Shown piece after piece: positions 47,283 through 57,784 of a DNA stretch of 64,000 bases. Position numbers and translations under genes: made by a program. The notes under the pieces are model-generated. The model had not been told where the DNA came from and did no database searches. It saw only the letters and a list, made by a program, of their open reading frames with translations. Source of the stretch: Palaemon carinicauda (Eukaryota; Arthropoda; Malacostraca; Decapoda; Palaemonidae); NCBI RefSeq assembly GCF_036898095.1, contig NC_090766.1, positions 42,842,165-42,906,164 on the forward strand, given 5' to 3'. Every line of letters starts with the position of its first letter. The first letter of the stretch is position 1.

Positions 47283-48500
47283 TTGTCTTCATCCATCTAC
47301 CAAGGCACTTTCCCCAATTTTGGGGGGTTAGCCGACATAAAAACAAGAACAAAAGGGGACTTTTCTCCTCTTAGGTCCTCCCACCCTGACGAAGGATTCA
47401 GCCGAGTTTGGTTGGTACTATTAGGGTGTCACATCCCACCCTTCCCCGTTATCTACCACAAATGAAGCTTTATATCCCGAATCCCCTACTGCAGCTACCT
47501 CAGCGATCATCAAGGCAACTGGGGGAAGCAGCAGGGCCTATTGGAACTACGTCACAAATGTTCACCATTCATTCCTATTTCTAGCTTGCTCTTTTGCCTC
47601 TCTCACATCTATCATCATATCACCTCAAGCTTTCTTCACTCCATCCATCCACCCAAACCTTGACCTTTCTCTTGTCTCTTATATTTCTCCCATCAACTCA
47701 TGCATTCATTATCTTCTTCAGCAGATGGCCATTTTCCATTCTCTTTAAATGGCCAAACCACCTCAACACATTTATATCCAATCTAACTGTTAATTAATTT
47801 CTTACACCCATTCTCACCCTCACTATTTCCTTCCTAACCCTATCTAATCAAGATACACTCTACTCTTCAGACACTTCATCTTGAACCCATTCAATTTCTG
47901 TCTCTCTTGTTACTTTTATTCCCCACAACTACGATCCATACATCACAGTTGGTACAATCACTTTCTTATACATAATTCTTTACAATCAATCCTATCCCTC
48001 TATTCTTTACATTCCTTGACTTCCCCTAAAAATTTACATCCTTCATTCACTCTCTAACGTACATCTGCTTCCCCTCCACCAATTGCAGCAATCACAGACC
48101 CTAAGTACAGTACTCAAACAGATCTACTTCCTCAAGTAACTCCATTCAACATGACACTCAACCTAGCCCCACTCTCCCTTCTAGTGCATCTCATAAACTT
48201 ACTCTTACCCACATTAACTTTCAACTTTCTTCCCTCACACATTTTCAAAAACTCTGTCACTAATAGACCCAACTTCTCCTTCGAGTCTGCAATCAATACT
48301 GTATCATCCGCAAACAAGTGATTCACCTACCACTTATGATCCATCTCATCGCTCAGTTTCAATCTTCAACCAAGCACTCAAGCACTCACCTTTCTCACAA
48401 CTCCATCAACAAACAAATTGAACAACCATAGTGACATCACACATCCCCGTCTCAGGCCCACTTTCAATGGAAACCACTTACTCACTCCATTTCCTAAAAT
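47283..48500 (-). mobile_element. TATG-type LINE, 3' part, left of DIRS insertion
   Basis: On the minus strand it reads WFPLKVGLRRGCVMSLWLFN, LFADDTVLIADSKEKL (48132-48326) and CEGRKLKVNVGKSKFMRC, then the 3' UTR ending in the CAATTTTGGGGGGTTAGCCG block at 47315. The RT catalytic box LFADD is intact here, but frames are broken. The 5' neighbour of this sequence is at 54927-55240, beyond the DIRS element. Confidence 0.82.
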
Positions 48501-48840
48501 GTTATTTTTATAATAAAATAAATTTTTGAATATACTTACCCGGTGATTACATAAGCTGCAACTCTGTTGCTCGACAGAAAACTCTACGTTAAAAATCCGC
48601 CAGCGATCGCTATGCAGGTAGGGGGTGTACTTCAACAGCGCCATCTGTCGTGCCGGTACTCAGTACTCAATGTAAACAAAGAACTCAATTTTCTCCTCGG
48701 TCCACTGCGTCTCTATTGGGGAGGAAGGGAGGGTCCTTTAATATATAATCACCGGGTAAGTATATTAAAAAATTTATTTTATTATAAAAATAACATTTTT
48801 CAATATTTAACTTAGCCGGTGATTATATAAGCTGATTCAC
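48501..48840. repeat. left ITR plus internal complementary region of family B copy 2
   Basis: The 50-bp edge at 48501-48550 is mirrored at about 48745-48794 with one or two mismatches. It is followed directly by TTTTTCAATATTTAACTTAG, the complement of the right edge (CTAAGTTAAATATTGAAAAA at about 54908-54926). This is the same organisation as in 14541-14870. Confidence 0.83.
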
Positions 48841-49236
48841 ACCCAGGGGGGTGGGTAGAGACCAGCAATAAATGTTTACATTATTATGAGCTAAGGATTT
48901 TTATTTCATTTTAGCAGTTATCAAAATAACAAACTTAAAATAAATAAGTACCTGGTAAGGAAGTCGACTTGAACAATTACTCTGCCTTTTTAAGTACGTC
49001 TTCCTTACGGAGCCTCGCGATCCTCTTAGGATGCTGAGCGACCCCTAGGAGCTGAAGTATCAAGGGTTGCAACCCATACAACAGGACCTCATCAAAACCT
49101 CTAATCTAGGCGCTTCTCAAGAAATGACTTTGACCACCCGCCAAATCAAGTAGGATGCGAAAGGCTTCTTAGCCTTCCGGACAACCCAAAAACAATAATA
49201 AAACATTTCAAGAGAAAGATTAAAAAGGTTATGGAA

Positions 49237-49554
49237 TTAGGGAATTGTAGTGGTTGAGCCCTCACCCACTACTGCACTCGTTGCTACGAATGGTCCCAGA
49301 GTGTAGCAGTTCTCGTAAAGAGACTGGACATTCTTAAGATAAAAAGACGCGAACACTGACTTGCTTTTCCAATAGGTTGCGTCGAATATACTTTGCAGAG
49401 ATCTATTTTGTTTAAAGGCCACGGAAGTTGCGACAGCTCTAACTTCGTGTGTCCTTACCTTCAGCAAAGCTTGGTCTTCCTCATTCAGATGGGAATGAGC
49501 TTCTCGTATTAACAGTCTGATAAAATAGGATAAAGCATTCTTTGACATAGGCAA
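49237..49554 (-). pseudogene. family B copy 2 tyrosine recombinase, C-terminal part
   Basis: A 105-residue frame carrying EAHSHLNEEDQALLKVRTHE and VRAVATSVAFKQN (the HxxR box intact as HEVR), ATYWKSKSVFASFYLK with the Trp and catalytic Tyr, and the end VGEGSTTTIP. Frame breaks around 49600-49660 detach it from the N-terminal part at 49656-51302. Confidence 0.78.
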
Positions 49555-49655
49555 AGATGGTTTCTTAACTGAACACCATGAAGCTTCAGACGGGCCCCGT
49601 AAAGGTTTTTAAATAGAACTTAAGAGCTCTTACAGGGCATAAGACTCTTTCTAGT

Positions 49656-51302
49656 TCATTTCCAACCATACGATAAGTTTGGAATATCGAACGATATTGG
49701 CCAAGGCCGAGAAGGCAGCTCGTTTTTGGCTAGAAAACCAAGTTGTAGAGAACATGTAGCCGTTTTGGATGAGAATCCGATGTTCTTGCTGAAGGCATGA
49801 ATCTCACTGACTCTTTTAGCTGTGGCTAAGCATACCAGGAAAAGTGTCTTCAAGGTGAGATCTTTCAGGGAGGCTGATTGTAGCGGTTCGAACCTGTCTG
49901 ACATAAGGAATCTTAGTACCACGTCTAAATTCCAACCAGGTGTAACCAAATGACGCTCCTTCGTGGTCTCAAAAGACTTAAGGAGGTCCTGTAGATCTTT
50001 ATTGTTGGAAAGATCTAAGCCTCTGTGACGGAAGACTGATGCCAACATGCTTCTGTAACCCTTGATAGTGGGAGCTGAAAGAGATCGTTCTTTCCTCAGA
50101 TATAAGAGGAAGTCAGCTATTTGAGTTACAGAGGTACTGGTCGAGGATACGGATACTGACTTGCACCAGTTTCGGAAGATTTCCCACTTCGATTGGTAGA
50201 CTCTAAGGGTGGATGTTCTCCTTGCTCTAGCAATCGCTCTGGCTGCCTCCTTCGAAAAGCCTCTAGCTCTCGAGAGTCTTTCGATAGTCTGAAGGCAGTC
50301 AGACGAAGAGCGTGGAGGCCTTGGTGTACCTTCTTTACGTGTGGCTGACGTAGAAGGTCCACCCTTAGGGGAAGTGTTCTGGGAACGTCTACTAGCCATC
50401 GAAGTACCTCGGTGAACCATTCTCTCGCGGGCCAGAGGGAAGCAACTAGCGTCAACCTTGTCCCTTCGTGAGAGGCGAACTTCTGCAGTACCTTGTTGAC
50501 AATCTTGAACGGAGGGAATGCATATAGATCTAGATGTGACCAATCTAGGAGAAAGGCATCTATATGAACTGCTGCTGGGTCCGGGATTGGTGAGCAAAAA
50601 ATTGGGAGCTTCTTGGTCATCGAGGTTGCGAAGAGATCTATGGTTGGCTGGCCCCAGGTGGCCCAAAGTCTCTTGCATACATCCTTGTGGAGGGTCCATT
50701 CTGTTGGAATTATTTGTCCCTTCCGACTGAGACAATCTGCCATGACATTCAAGTTGAATTGGATGAACCTCGTTACTAGTGATATGTCTAGACCTTTTGA
50801 CCAGGAGAGGAGGTCCCTTGCGATCTCGTACAACGTCAGAGAGTAGGTCCCTCCTTGCTTGGAGATGTACGCCAAAGCCGTGGTGTTGTCCGAGTTCACC
50901 TCCACCACTTTGCCTTGAAGGAGAGACCTGAAGCTTTTCCAGGCCAGACGTACTGCCAGTAGCTCCTTGCAGTTGAAATGCATTGTCCTTTGACTCGAGT
51001 TCCATATTCCCGAGCATTCCCGACCGTCTAATGTCGCACCCCAGCCTACGTCCGATGCGTCCGAGAAGAGAACGTGGTTGGGAGTCTGAACAGTCAGGGG
51101 AAGACCCTCTCTTAGGTTGATATAGTCCTTTCACCAAGTCAGACAAGACTTTATCTTTTCGGAAACCGGGATCGAGACCGCTTCTAGCGTCTTGTCCTTT
51201 TTCCAGTGAAAAGCTAGATGGTAAAGAAGAGGACGGAGGTGTAGTCTTCCTAGTGACACAAATTGATCTACGGATGACAGCGTCCCTACCAGACTCATCC
51301 AC
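49656..51302 (-). pseudogene. family B copy 2 tyrosine recombinase, long open frame
   Basis: A 548-residue open frame. Roughly the first 290 residues overlap the RNase H/methyltransferase ORF in another frame and are probably not meaningful. The recombinase part begins near LARERMVHRGT and includes LSRARGFSKEAARAIARAR, the core-binding helices (TIKGYRSMLASVFRHRGLDL) and LKTLFLVCLATAKRVSEIHA, with the first catalytic Arg. It stops at SYGWK before the HxxR and Tyr boxes, which lie in another frame at 49237-49554. One small frame change separates the two halves. Confidence 0.8.
50126..50983 (-). pseudogene. family B copy 2 RNase H and methyltransferase-like region
   Basis: A 285-residue frame: MHFNCKELLAVRLAW (catalytic Glu), VVEVNSDNTTALAYI (second Asp retained in SDNT), NVMADCLSRKGQ (last Asp), then TIDLFATSMTKKLPIFCSPI, HIDAFLLDWSHLDLYAFPPF and KIVNKVLQKF. 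The last part is the conserved post-RNase H block of DIRS elements, sometimes compared with phage adenine methyltransferases; the FPPF motif sits where those have NPPY. That comparison is from memory of the family. The first RNase H Asp is in the adjoining frame to the right. Confidence 0.72.
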
Positions 51303-51327
51303 AGCCTGACTGAGCAGCGTTCCTTCT

Positions 51328-51909
51328 TCAGCATCTTCTGGATGGATAGCAGGGCTGGGGGCTGATCGTCTTGTTCAGCAACGTCCTCATCAGAGGGTTC
51401 CTCATCCGAAACTGATGAGGAAACGGCAACGGAGTGGGCAACGTCTGACTCGCTGAATCCGGTCGCACTGGTGGATGCGTGACGGAGCCGGACGCAATAT
51501 CATGGAACTGCTGCACAGTCTGTGAACTGTCAACAACCATGGGTGCGCGAGGAAGCACAGCGTCAACCCGAAACTGTCTAGACCGTCTGGGTTGTGCAGT
51601 CAACACCCTACCGGGTTGCTGAGGTTGACGCACTGCGTCACAACAAGTCACCTCTGCTGGTTGTTGAACGTCCTGAACGACAACAACCACCTCCGAGCGT
51701 CGCTTAACGTCAACGTGCGGCTGGCAACCCACACTGGGTCGCCTCGGTGGAGGAACCACCTCAACTGGCAGACGCGAGTAGGTTACCTCAGCGTCAACAG
51801 GGCGCACAACCGACCGGTTGGAAGGTTGTTGGCCAGAAGGTTCCTCTCCGCATTTAAGTCCTCTATCAAGGACGCAAGCTTGGACTGCATGTCTTGCAGC
51901 AAAGCCCAT
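51328..51909 (-). pseudogene. family B copy 2 ORF1 part at the deletion joint
   Basis: A 193-residue Pro/Arg/Val/Gln-rich frame with RPVDAEVTYSRLPVEVVPPP, DVQQPAEVTCCDAVRQPQQP and SSQTVQQFHDIASGSV. The last two blocks are also found at 17475-17810 in the sister element. The left end (LLNKTISPQPCYPSRRC) is where ORF1 meets sequence from just before RNase H. The product is Gag-like by position only. Confidence 0.6.
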
Positions 51910-52770
51910 TTAGGGTCTACGGGAGCAGGTGTGGCAACAGACGGGGTTAGCGACTGAGGCGGAACCGTTTACCATCCCTGAAAGCCTTGTTATGCGTGAC
52001 ATAATAGTACAGCAAAACTTCAAAGGCTCGACAACAGCTGAGAAGTTGACCTGTAAACAACTTGGAGCGTCTCCTGGCTAGGCGCCAGGGAGAGTCTACC
52101 AGAATTGAGAAGTCTATCTGGGCAGAGGCATGAACTACCAAGCCGAGAACTTCTCTCGTGTCATATCAGACTCTCGCTCTATAAACCAGTTTAAAAGAAG
52201 GGAAAGCAAAGGCTGTATCCCCCAAACTCCTCCTGGTGAAAAACCAGTCGCCTAGCCAACGTAACGCTCTCTAGGAGAGCGAGAGAGCACTAGCTTAAAA
52301 ACAACGGCTTCGAAGTAGCTAGGCCTAGTGTAACCTCTGACGTTTAGGCGAACGAGGAGCAGCAGTTACAAGATCCGGACGAAGATCCTTAAAAAAATCA
52401 TCATGATTTAATTAAAGTCCATAGGAGGCTAAGCAGCTTAAGGCTCCTCTCCATCTGACAGAGTCCTCAAGGGAATATCAGTAGGAGGGAGAACAGCAAC
52501 TTCCTCATCTACAGGAACCTTGTCCGATAAAAGCTGAGTCTCTCACTGGTGCATTAGTAGCGGACCAGAACGCAACGTCATGTAACTGCTTGACAGTCTG
52601 TGAACTGTCAACAACTGAACTGTCAACCACAACAGGTGCGTGAGGACGTACAGCGTCCACTCGAGACTGCTTTGACTGCCTAGACTGAGCAATCAAAACA
52701 ACTCTAGAATGCGGAGGTTGACGGACAGCGTCAAAACAAGTCAACTCCGATTGTTAGTGAACGTCTAGAA

Positions 52771-52830
52771 CGTCAACAGGAGCATCAGCCAGTGGCCTAA
52801 CGTCAACAGGAGCATCAGCCAGTGGCCTAA
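52771..52830. repeat. two 30-bp tandem copies in ORF1
   Basis: CGTCAACAGGAGCATCAGCC plus ten more bases is present twice in direct succession and identical. It keeps the frame (30 bp), so it adds ten residues to ORF1. Confidence 0.95.
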
Positions 52831-53256
52831 CGTCCAAATGCGGCTGAAAAACCACACGAGACCGCATCGAGTGTGGTTCTAAACAACCTGACTGACGTGA
52901 CTAAGCTACGCCAACAGTAAGCACAAAGGAACGTTAGGTTGGCTGAAAGCCAGGATATCGATGAGATAAACGGCTAGACTCAACGGACTAATCGGCAGAA
53001 TAGTCTTCCATAAGGGAGGCAAGCATATACTGCATGTTTTGCCATACAACCCCTTAAGGATCAACGGAAATGGTTGTGGTAATAGACGAGGGTAACGTCT
53101 GTGACCGCAACACTTTGCCTACAAAAAAAGACTTTCGGAGTCTGTGTTACGCTTTTGTTAGGCGGCGAGCAGTTATCCGATGACTGCATAGGGTCAGAGC
53201 TGTCCTAATGGCTGTAACCAGGACGCTGGACCTGTCCTGAAAGGACTGACTTTCGC

Positions 53257-53568
53257 TTAAGGGCTTCGAAACCTTGTGACAGGTTTCTTATGCGAAAAGC
53301 CTACGGATGGCGAGGAGAAACAACGTCTCTCTCGTCTTATGGTAGGGGAGATCTTGGTAAGAAACACCCGATACCATAGAGGGAAAACGTCTGTTCGTTG
53401 GTCAAGGCCTCTCGAACCCATAAGTCTTTTGACATTACTTCTCCCCTGGGCTTGGGAGCTTGCAAGAGGTCCCGGACTAGGTGAACGACAGGCACGAACA
53501 GACGAACCCTCGGACGCAACACTGTAACACTTTGCGCCTCGGACGCAACACTGTAACACTTTGCGCAT
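53257..53568 (-). pseudogene. family B copy 2 ORF1 N-terminal fragment
   Basis: A 103-residue frame with SPGPLASSQAQGRSNV, the same motif as in 19193-19855, and the flanking CYSVASEGSSVRACR. A 29-bp exact duplication at 53509-53566 repeats the segment starting CTCGGACGCAACACTG and shifts the frame, since 29 is not a multiple of three. Confidence 0.6.
53509..53566. repeat. 29-bp exact tandem duplication
   Basis: CTCGGACGCAACACTGTAAC plus nine bases occurs twice back to back. It falls near the start of ORF1 in the family B element and is absent at the matching place in the sister element (about 19820-19850), so it is a recent private change. Confidence 0.92.
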
Positions 53569-54715
53569 ATCACTTTATCACTTCGATTTTCTGTTTTGCA
53601 CTTATTTCTACCTGAAACACGCAATTCTACCCTTCATTAAAAGGTAGTAATTGCGAAATAAGTCGTATAACGCAAGCTCATAATACCAGCAAAAAACAGA
53701 AAACATATTTTAAGATAAAAAGAAAAATCAGTGGCTGGGAAAGAGACTAAACACTAGTTCATATAACTACGTTTTCAATCTCTCACCGCACATAGCCTGG
53801 GGACGAGAATAAAAACCTAAAAACGTTTTATCCTTCCTCCCCGTACAGAGACTAGGGACGAGAGTAACACGAGAACAACGTTACCCGCTTGAACGGAACG
53901 TTTTCTCTCCTCTCTCTCCCTCCGTCTCTATCTCTCTCTCTTTCTCTCTTGATTTCGCACCTAAGAGAAGAGCCCAATTATAAATCGTCAAAAAAAACAT
54001 GTTATTTGACTAAAGGAAAAAAACTGAAAGGTTTTTCAAATAAAAAGTTCCTTTAAATTAGAATTTAAAACATTTAAGCTAAGAAAGAATGAACAAAACG
54101 TCAGAATCGATTTACTCTTACTGCAAAGTGAAACCGTGATACACTCTCTCTCTATCGTAACGATAGAGCGCATGTTGAACGTCCTGAACGTCAACAACTG
54201 CGTAGCATAAAAAACTAAACGTTAGTTCATCTTTGAAAACAGTACGAAGACTATCAAAGAAATTCTTTCATAAAATATTACATTTAAAAAGTTTTAAATC
54301 CTTTAAAAGCTAAAGACGATATAAAGGGCTCAATGTTGATTAACTTCGGTTTCCAAGTTAGGACCGCCTACTCTCAGGAAAGGTCTATATAAACAAAGCA
54401 TTAATTTATTTTATATGTTTATAAAAAATGGAAAGTTAATCGAAGAGGCCTAATAAAGGCGGAGAGATATAAAATATATAGAGGAAAATCTATAACGTGA
54501 TAAGATAATTACTAAAAGCCTAAACACACTTCCGTCTAAGGGAAGGGTCGGCCATTTAAAAGTGAAAGAAAGTCCATACTCTCTTTGTCACCATAATTAA
54601 ATCTATCCAAAACGAGTTCAAGTTTTGAGATGAAGATAAAACACCTGCATAGCGAAAGCTCAAAACTAGAATAGTGTACTTCACCAATAGTTGTGAAAAC
54701 AAATCCAGTTAGCAA

Positions 54716-54926
54716 CAGCGAATTAGTAGGTCTTGCCGGTAGCCCGACAGAGAGAAAATTGAGTTCTTTGTTTACATTGAGTACTGAGTACCTGCACGAC
54801 AGATGGCGCTGTTGAAGTACACCCCCTACCTGCATAGCGATCGCTGGCGGATCTTTAACGTAGAGTTTTCTGTCGAGCAACAGAGTTGCAGCTTATATAA
54901 TCACCGGCTAAGTTAAATATTGAAAA
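54716..54926. repeat. right ITR of family B copy 2
   Basis: Inverted complement of 48531-48720, sharing for example GATGGCGCTGTTGAAGTACA. It ends CTAAGTTAAATATTGAAAAA at the element edge. Confidence 0.87.
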
Positions 54927-55240
54927 ACACGCTTTATTGCCCGTGTAGAAATTCTTCCCTGTTTGCAACAACCTTCCACCAATTCCATATAACCTCATCA
55001 CATTCCACATCGCTTCCCTTTCAACTATATCATAGGTTTTCTCCAGACCCATAAAGGCAACATGCGCCTACATACTTCTAAATATTTCTTGCATATCTCC
55101 CTAACTGTAAAAATCTGATCCATACATTCCCTACCTCTTCTAAAACTCCCTTGTACTTCTAAGATTGCATCCTCTGTTTAATCTTTAATCCTTATAATTA
55201 ACACTCTACCATACACTTTTCCAACCACACTCAGCATACT
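54927..55240 (-). mobile_element. TATG-type LINE, 5' part, right of DIRS insertion
   Basis: The minus strand reads MGLEKTYDIVEREAMWNVMR and LYGIGGRLLQTGKNFYTGNK, matching the LINE RT block before the catalytic box. The corresponding block in the plus-strand copy is at 26640-26740. The sequence continues across the DIRS element into 47283-48500. Confidence 0.8.
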
Positions 55241-55525
55241 ATTACCCCTTCAATTACAACACTGAACCATAGAAAATCCGTCATCCACTTTGGTGAGAAA
55301 CATTAATCAAGATTTGAAAAAATAGAGAGGGATGCAGAACTCTTTTGAAAAATTAAAATAGAAAACCTGATCTATACTTAATTTGTTCTCTGTTCATTTT
55401 ACAAAACAGTAATTATTCTATAAAAATAAACATCAAGAATCCAAGCAAGTACATGATGGTGTTAACACTATTCAAAACCATATTCTTATTAACTCTGACA
55501 AAATCATAAAATCAAAATATCTTAC

Positions 55526-55666
55526 ATTTTATAGTACACGCATAGTCGCAGATGATGCACTTGTACGGCTTGGCACCTGTGTGAAGTCGTTCGTGTCGCC
55601 GTAAATCTGAACTTGTTTTAAATGCGGCTGAGCACGATTCGTACATGCAACTAAATGGTGTATCTC
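55526..55666 (-). CDS. ZFP64: ZFP64-like, exon with finger 1 and start of finger 2 (most 5' exon in window)
   Basis: A 141-nt exon. The acceptor is TATAATTGCAG before 55666 and the donor is GTAAGA at 55525-55520. Two bases complete a codon (Gly by the linker pattern), then [20 protein letters not shown] and LRRHERLH form a finger with four residues between its Cys (C-x4-C-x12-H-x3-H). HTGAKPYKC is a near-classical linker. [11 protein letters not shown] is the first half of finger 2, whose His pair is on the 39302 exon. It begins at phase 1, so at least one more coding exon lies to the right. Confidence 0.87.
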
Positions 55667-56194
55667 CTGCAATTATAAAGTTTATAAATACACAAAAGAT
55701 CACAAGGCAGAATTTTCACTACAATAATTCAAAAACAATAGAATTTAACTAAAACCTTAAAAATACTAACAAATAGAACTTTTCAGAGAAGACCATTAAG
55801 AGTGAAAAACATTACCAAACGAGATAGTTACTTGTGGATTAGTTTGTTAAAATTAAACACCAAATCACAAAAATGAAAGAAAATAATAGTCAGGAATCCT
55901 TATTAGCTAATGTAGTAAAGGGTAATGACTGTCACACACTGGATAGTCTATAGCCCGAAGGATGTTGAAAATGTGGATAAAATGAGATCCATGTGATGAA
56001 GACACAATCTACCAAAAGGTAAACTTCAAATGAAGCAGGTATAACCTGCTATGTTGCTACACTAGGTTCTAAAATCATGGGTTTGACTCTGGGAGTATTG
56101 CAATTCTTGAAACAAAAGTTGACAGGTAAAATCTTGTGAAAATTATCTGTAAATATATCAGATTCTATTGATACAAATCTCAACTTAATCATAT
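55667..56194. other. intronic spacer, nothing recognised
   Basis: AT-rich intron sequence upstream of the 55666 exon. I looked for a further zinc-finger exon on the minus strand and found no C-x2-C...H-x3-H pattern. Confidence 0.5.
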
Positions 56195-56400
56195 TTCTCA
56201 TGAGAAGAGATGAACAGTATATTGGGAGGAGAGTGATGGAAATGGAGGTACAGGGAACGAGAAGGAGAGGGAGACCAAAGCGAAGGTGGATGGACTGTAT
56301 CAAGGATGACCTTCAATCAAAGGGATTAACCGGTGATGAAGTGTGGGACAGAGGTAGATGGAGAAAGCTGACCAGAAACATCGACTCCACATAGAAGTGG
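56195..56400 (+). mobile_element. C-terminal fragment of a LINE
   Basis: A 64-residue frame: MRRDEQYIGRRVMEMEVQGT, RRRGRPKRRWMDCIKDDLQS and WDRGRWRKLTRNIDST. This RGRP..RW.D...DL signature is the usual end of decapod RTE-like LINE proteins. It is 5' truncated and ends in an AAAGAAGAAGAAA tract. Confidence 0.8.
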
Positions 56401-56436
56401 GAAAAGATGTAGACAAAGAAGAAGAAAAATAAATGG

Positions 56437-56831
56437 ATACTGCATTTGATATGCATACATAGTAGCATTGTGCGTTCGTACATACCGCACAGTACAGTTC
56501 ATTGTGATTTTTAACTTAAATATGTACTTGTTGATATAAAATTAATTTCAAATAAATAATCATTAGACTAAAAGGAAAAACATGTTACGACCAGTCATTT
56601 ATTTACCAAAATGAAAGAAAAATATATCGCTAATGTATTTGCTATGCATACGTATTAGCATTTTGCATTCGTACATACAATAGTTTTGTTTATTGTGTTT
56701 TTTAAGTTAAAAATGTACCTACTGATATAAAATTCATTGTAAATAAATAATCATGAGAGAGAGACTATTGTTTATTGTGTATTTTAACTTAAAAATGTAC
56801 CTCTTGATATAAAATTCATTGTAAATAAATA

Positions 56832-56833
<2 letters not shown>
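56437..56833 (-). mobile_element. pogo/Tigger-like internal fragment
   Basis: Contains two diverged units, each with TAGCATT-TGCATTCGTACATAC, TGTACxTxxTGATATAAAAT and AAATAAATAAT. They are the reverse complement of the 200-bp block duplicated at 1330-1690 in the element at 1116-2280. TIRs are missing; the right side runs into the GA microsatellite. Confidence 0.55.

Positions 56834-56902
<69 letters not shown>
56834..56902. repeat. (GA)n microsatellite
   Basis: About 69 bp of uninterrupted GA dinucleotide bordering the pogo-like fragment. Confidence 0.97.
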
Positions 56903-56905
<3 letters not shown>

Positions 56906-57028
56906 GTGATGAGAGTGATGCGTCAAAATGTGAATGTACATGAGTAATAACTCATTTTGCTATAAAATAAATAAAAGTAAACTAAGAATGTGTTTTTATT
57001 GTTTCTGTAACCTTCAAATACATCAATA

Positions 57029-57465
57029 AAGGGATTTTGACGTAGGAAAAATCTATTTCTGGGCGAGGGACCTGTGCCGCCCAGTGAATAAGCTCCATTT
57101 AGCACTTATTCTTAGGTAATTTACTGCTAAATATACCAGAGAAAAAATGTAAAGGAGTGCTAGGTTAACTAGCTCGCTCACCTATTGGTGTCGGTATAAA
57201 AATGGGCGTATAATCCAGAGGTCCCGCACTATTTAGATTCATCCACGACAAAGACCCCAATAGAGGAGAGCCGTTCAACCTCACTCGGCACCACCAACTC
57301 TGCATCCGCTCAGAACCCAACTCCTTAGCACCCAAAGTTTGGGGACTCCAAGGGAGAGGAGCTGGGAGGGTTCACTGGGCGGCACAGGTCCCTCGCCCAG
57401 AAATAGATTTTTCCTACGTCAAAATCCCTTTTCTGGGCTCGAACCTGTGCCGCCCAGTAAATATA
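57029..57465. repeat. left ITR and internal complementary region of family C
   Basis: 57029-57088 (starting AAGGGATTTTGACGTAGGAA) and 57371-57430 are a perfect 60-bp inverted repeat. Directly after the second arm, TTCTGGGCTCGAACCTGTGC and following bases (57431-57465) form a third, diverged copy of the edge motif. By analogy with families A and B this is the complement of the unseen right edge. Confidence 0.85.
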
Positions 57466-57784
57466 TACAAGAGAAATGTCACCAAACTTGCAAAATAAAG
57501 GAAAAAACATAAGTGTAAGGGAAATACAAGTTGCTTTAATCAGAGATGAGTGCCAAAAACAATTATAAGGGTATCTTAAAAGGAACATAAATCCACTTGG
57601 TAGAACAATTGACAAATAAGGTAAGGTATAATAATGCCGTGAGTGATGATATATACAGATACTCAGGAGTTAAAAATTTACAAATATAATAATAGTATTC
57701 AGGTGCGAAACCAACGAATACAAATAGGGTATAAATGAGGCAGGTAAGGGGGAGAGATAAAATGACAAGGAATTAACATGTGAG

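Larger units (their letters stand above)
48501..54926 (-). mobile_element. DIRS-like retrotransposon, family B, internally deleted copy 2
   Basis: ITRs at 48501-48720 and about 54716-54926 share the long block around CCAGCGATCGCTATGCAGGT. An internal complementary region lies at about 48744-48840. In sense order on the minus strand it holds ORF1 pieces (53257-53568, 51328-51909), only a trace of RT, RNase H plus methyltransferase-like ORF (50126-50983), and recombinase (49656-51302, 49237-49554). The RT is lost by a deletion joining ORF1 to sequence just before RNase H near 51330. It is inserted in a LINE whose two halves flank it, and no target duplication is evident, as expected for DIRS. 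Confidence 0.9.
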
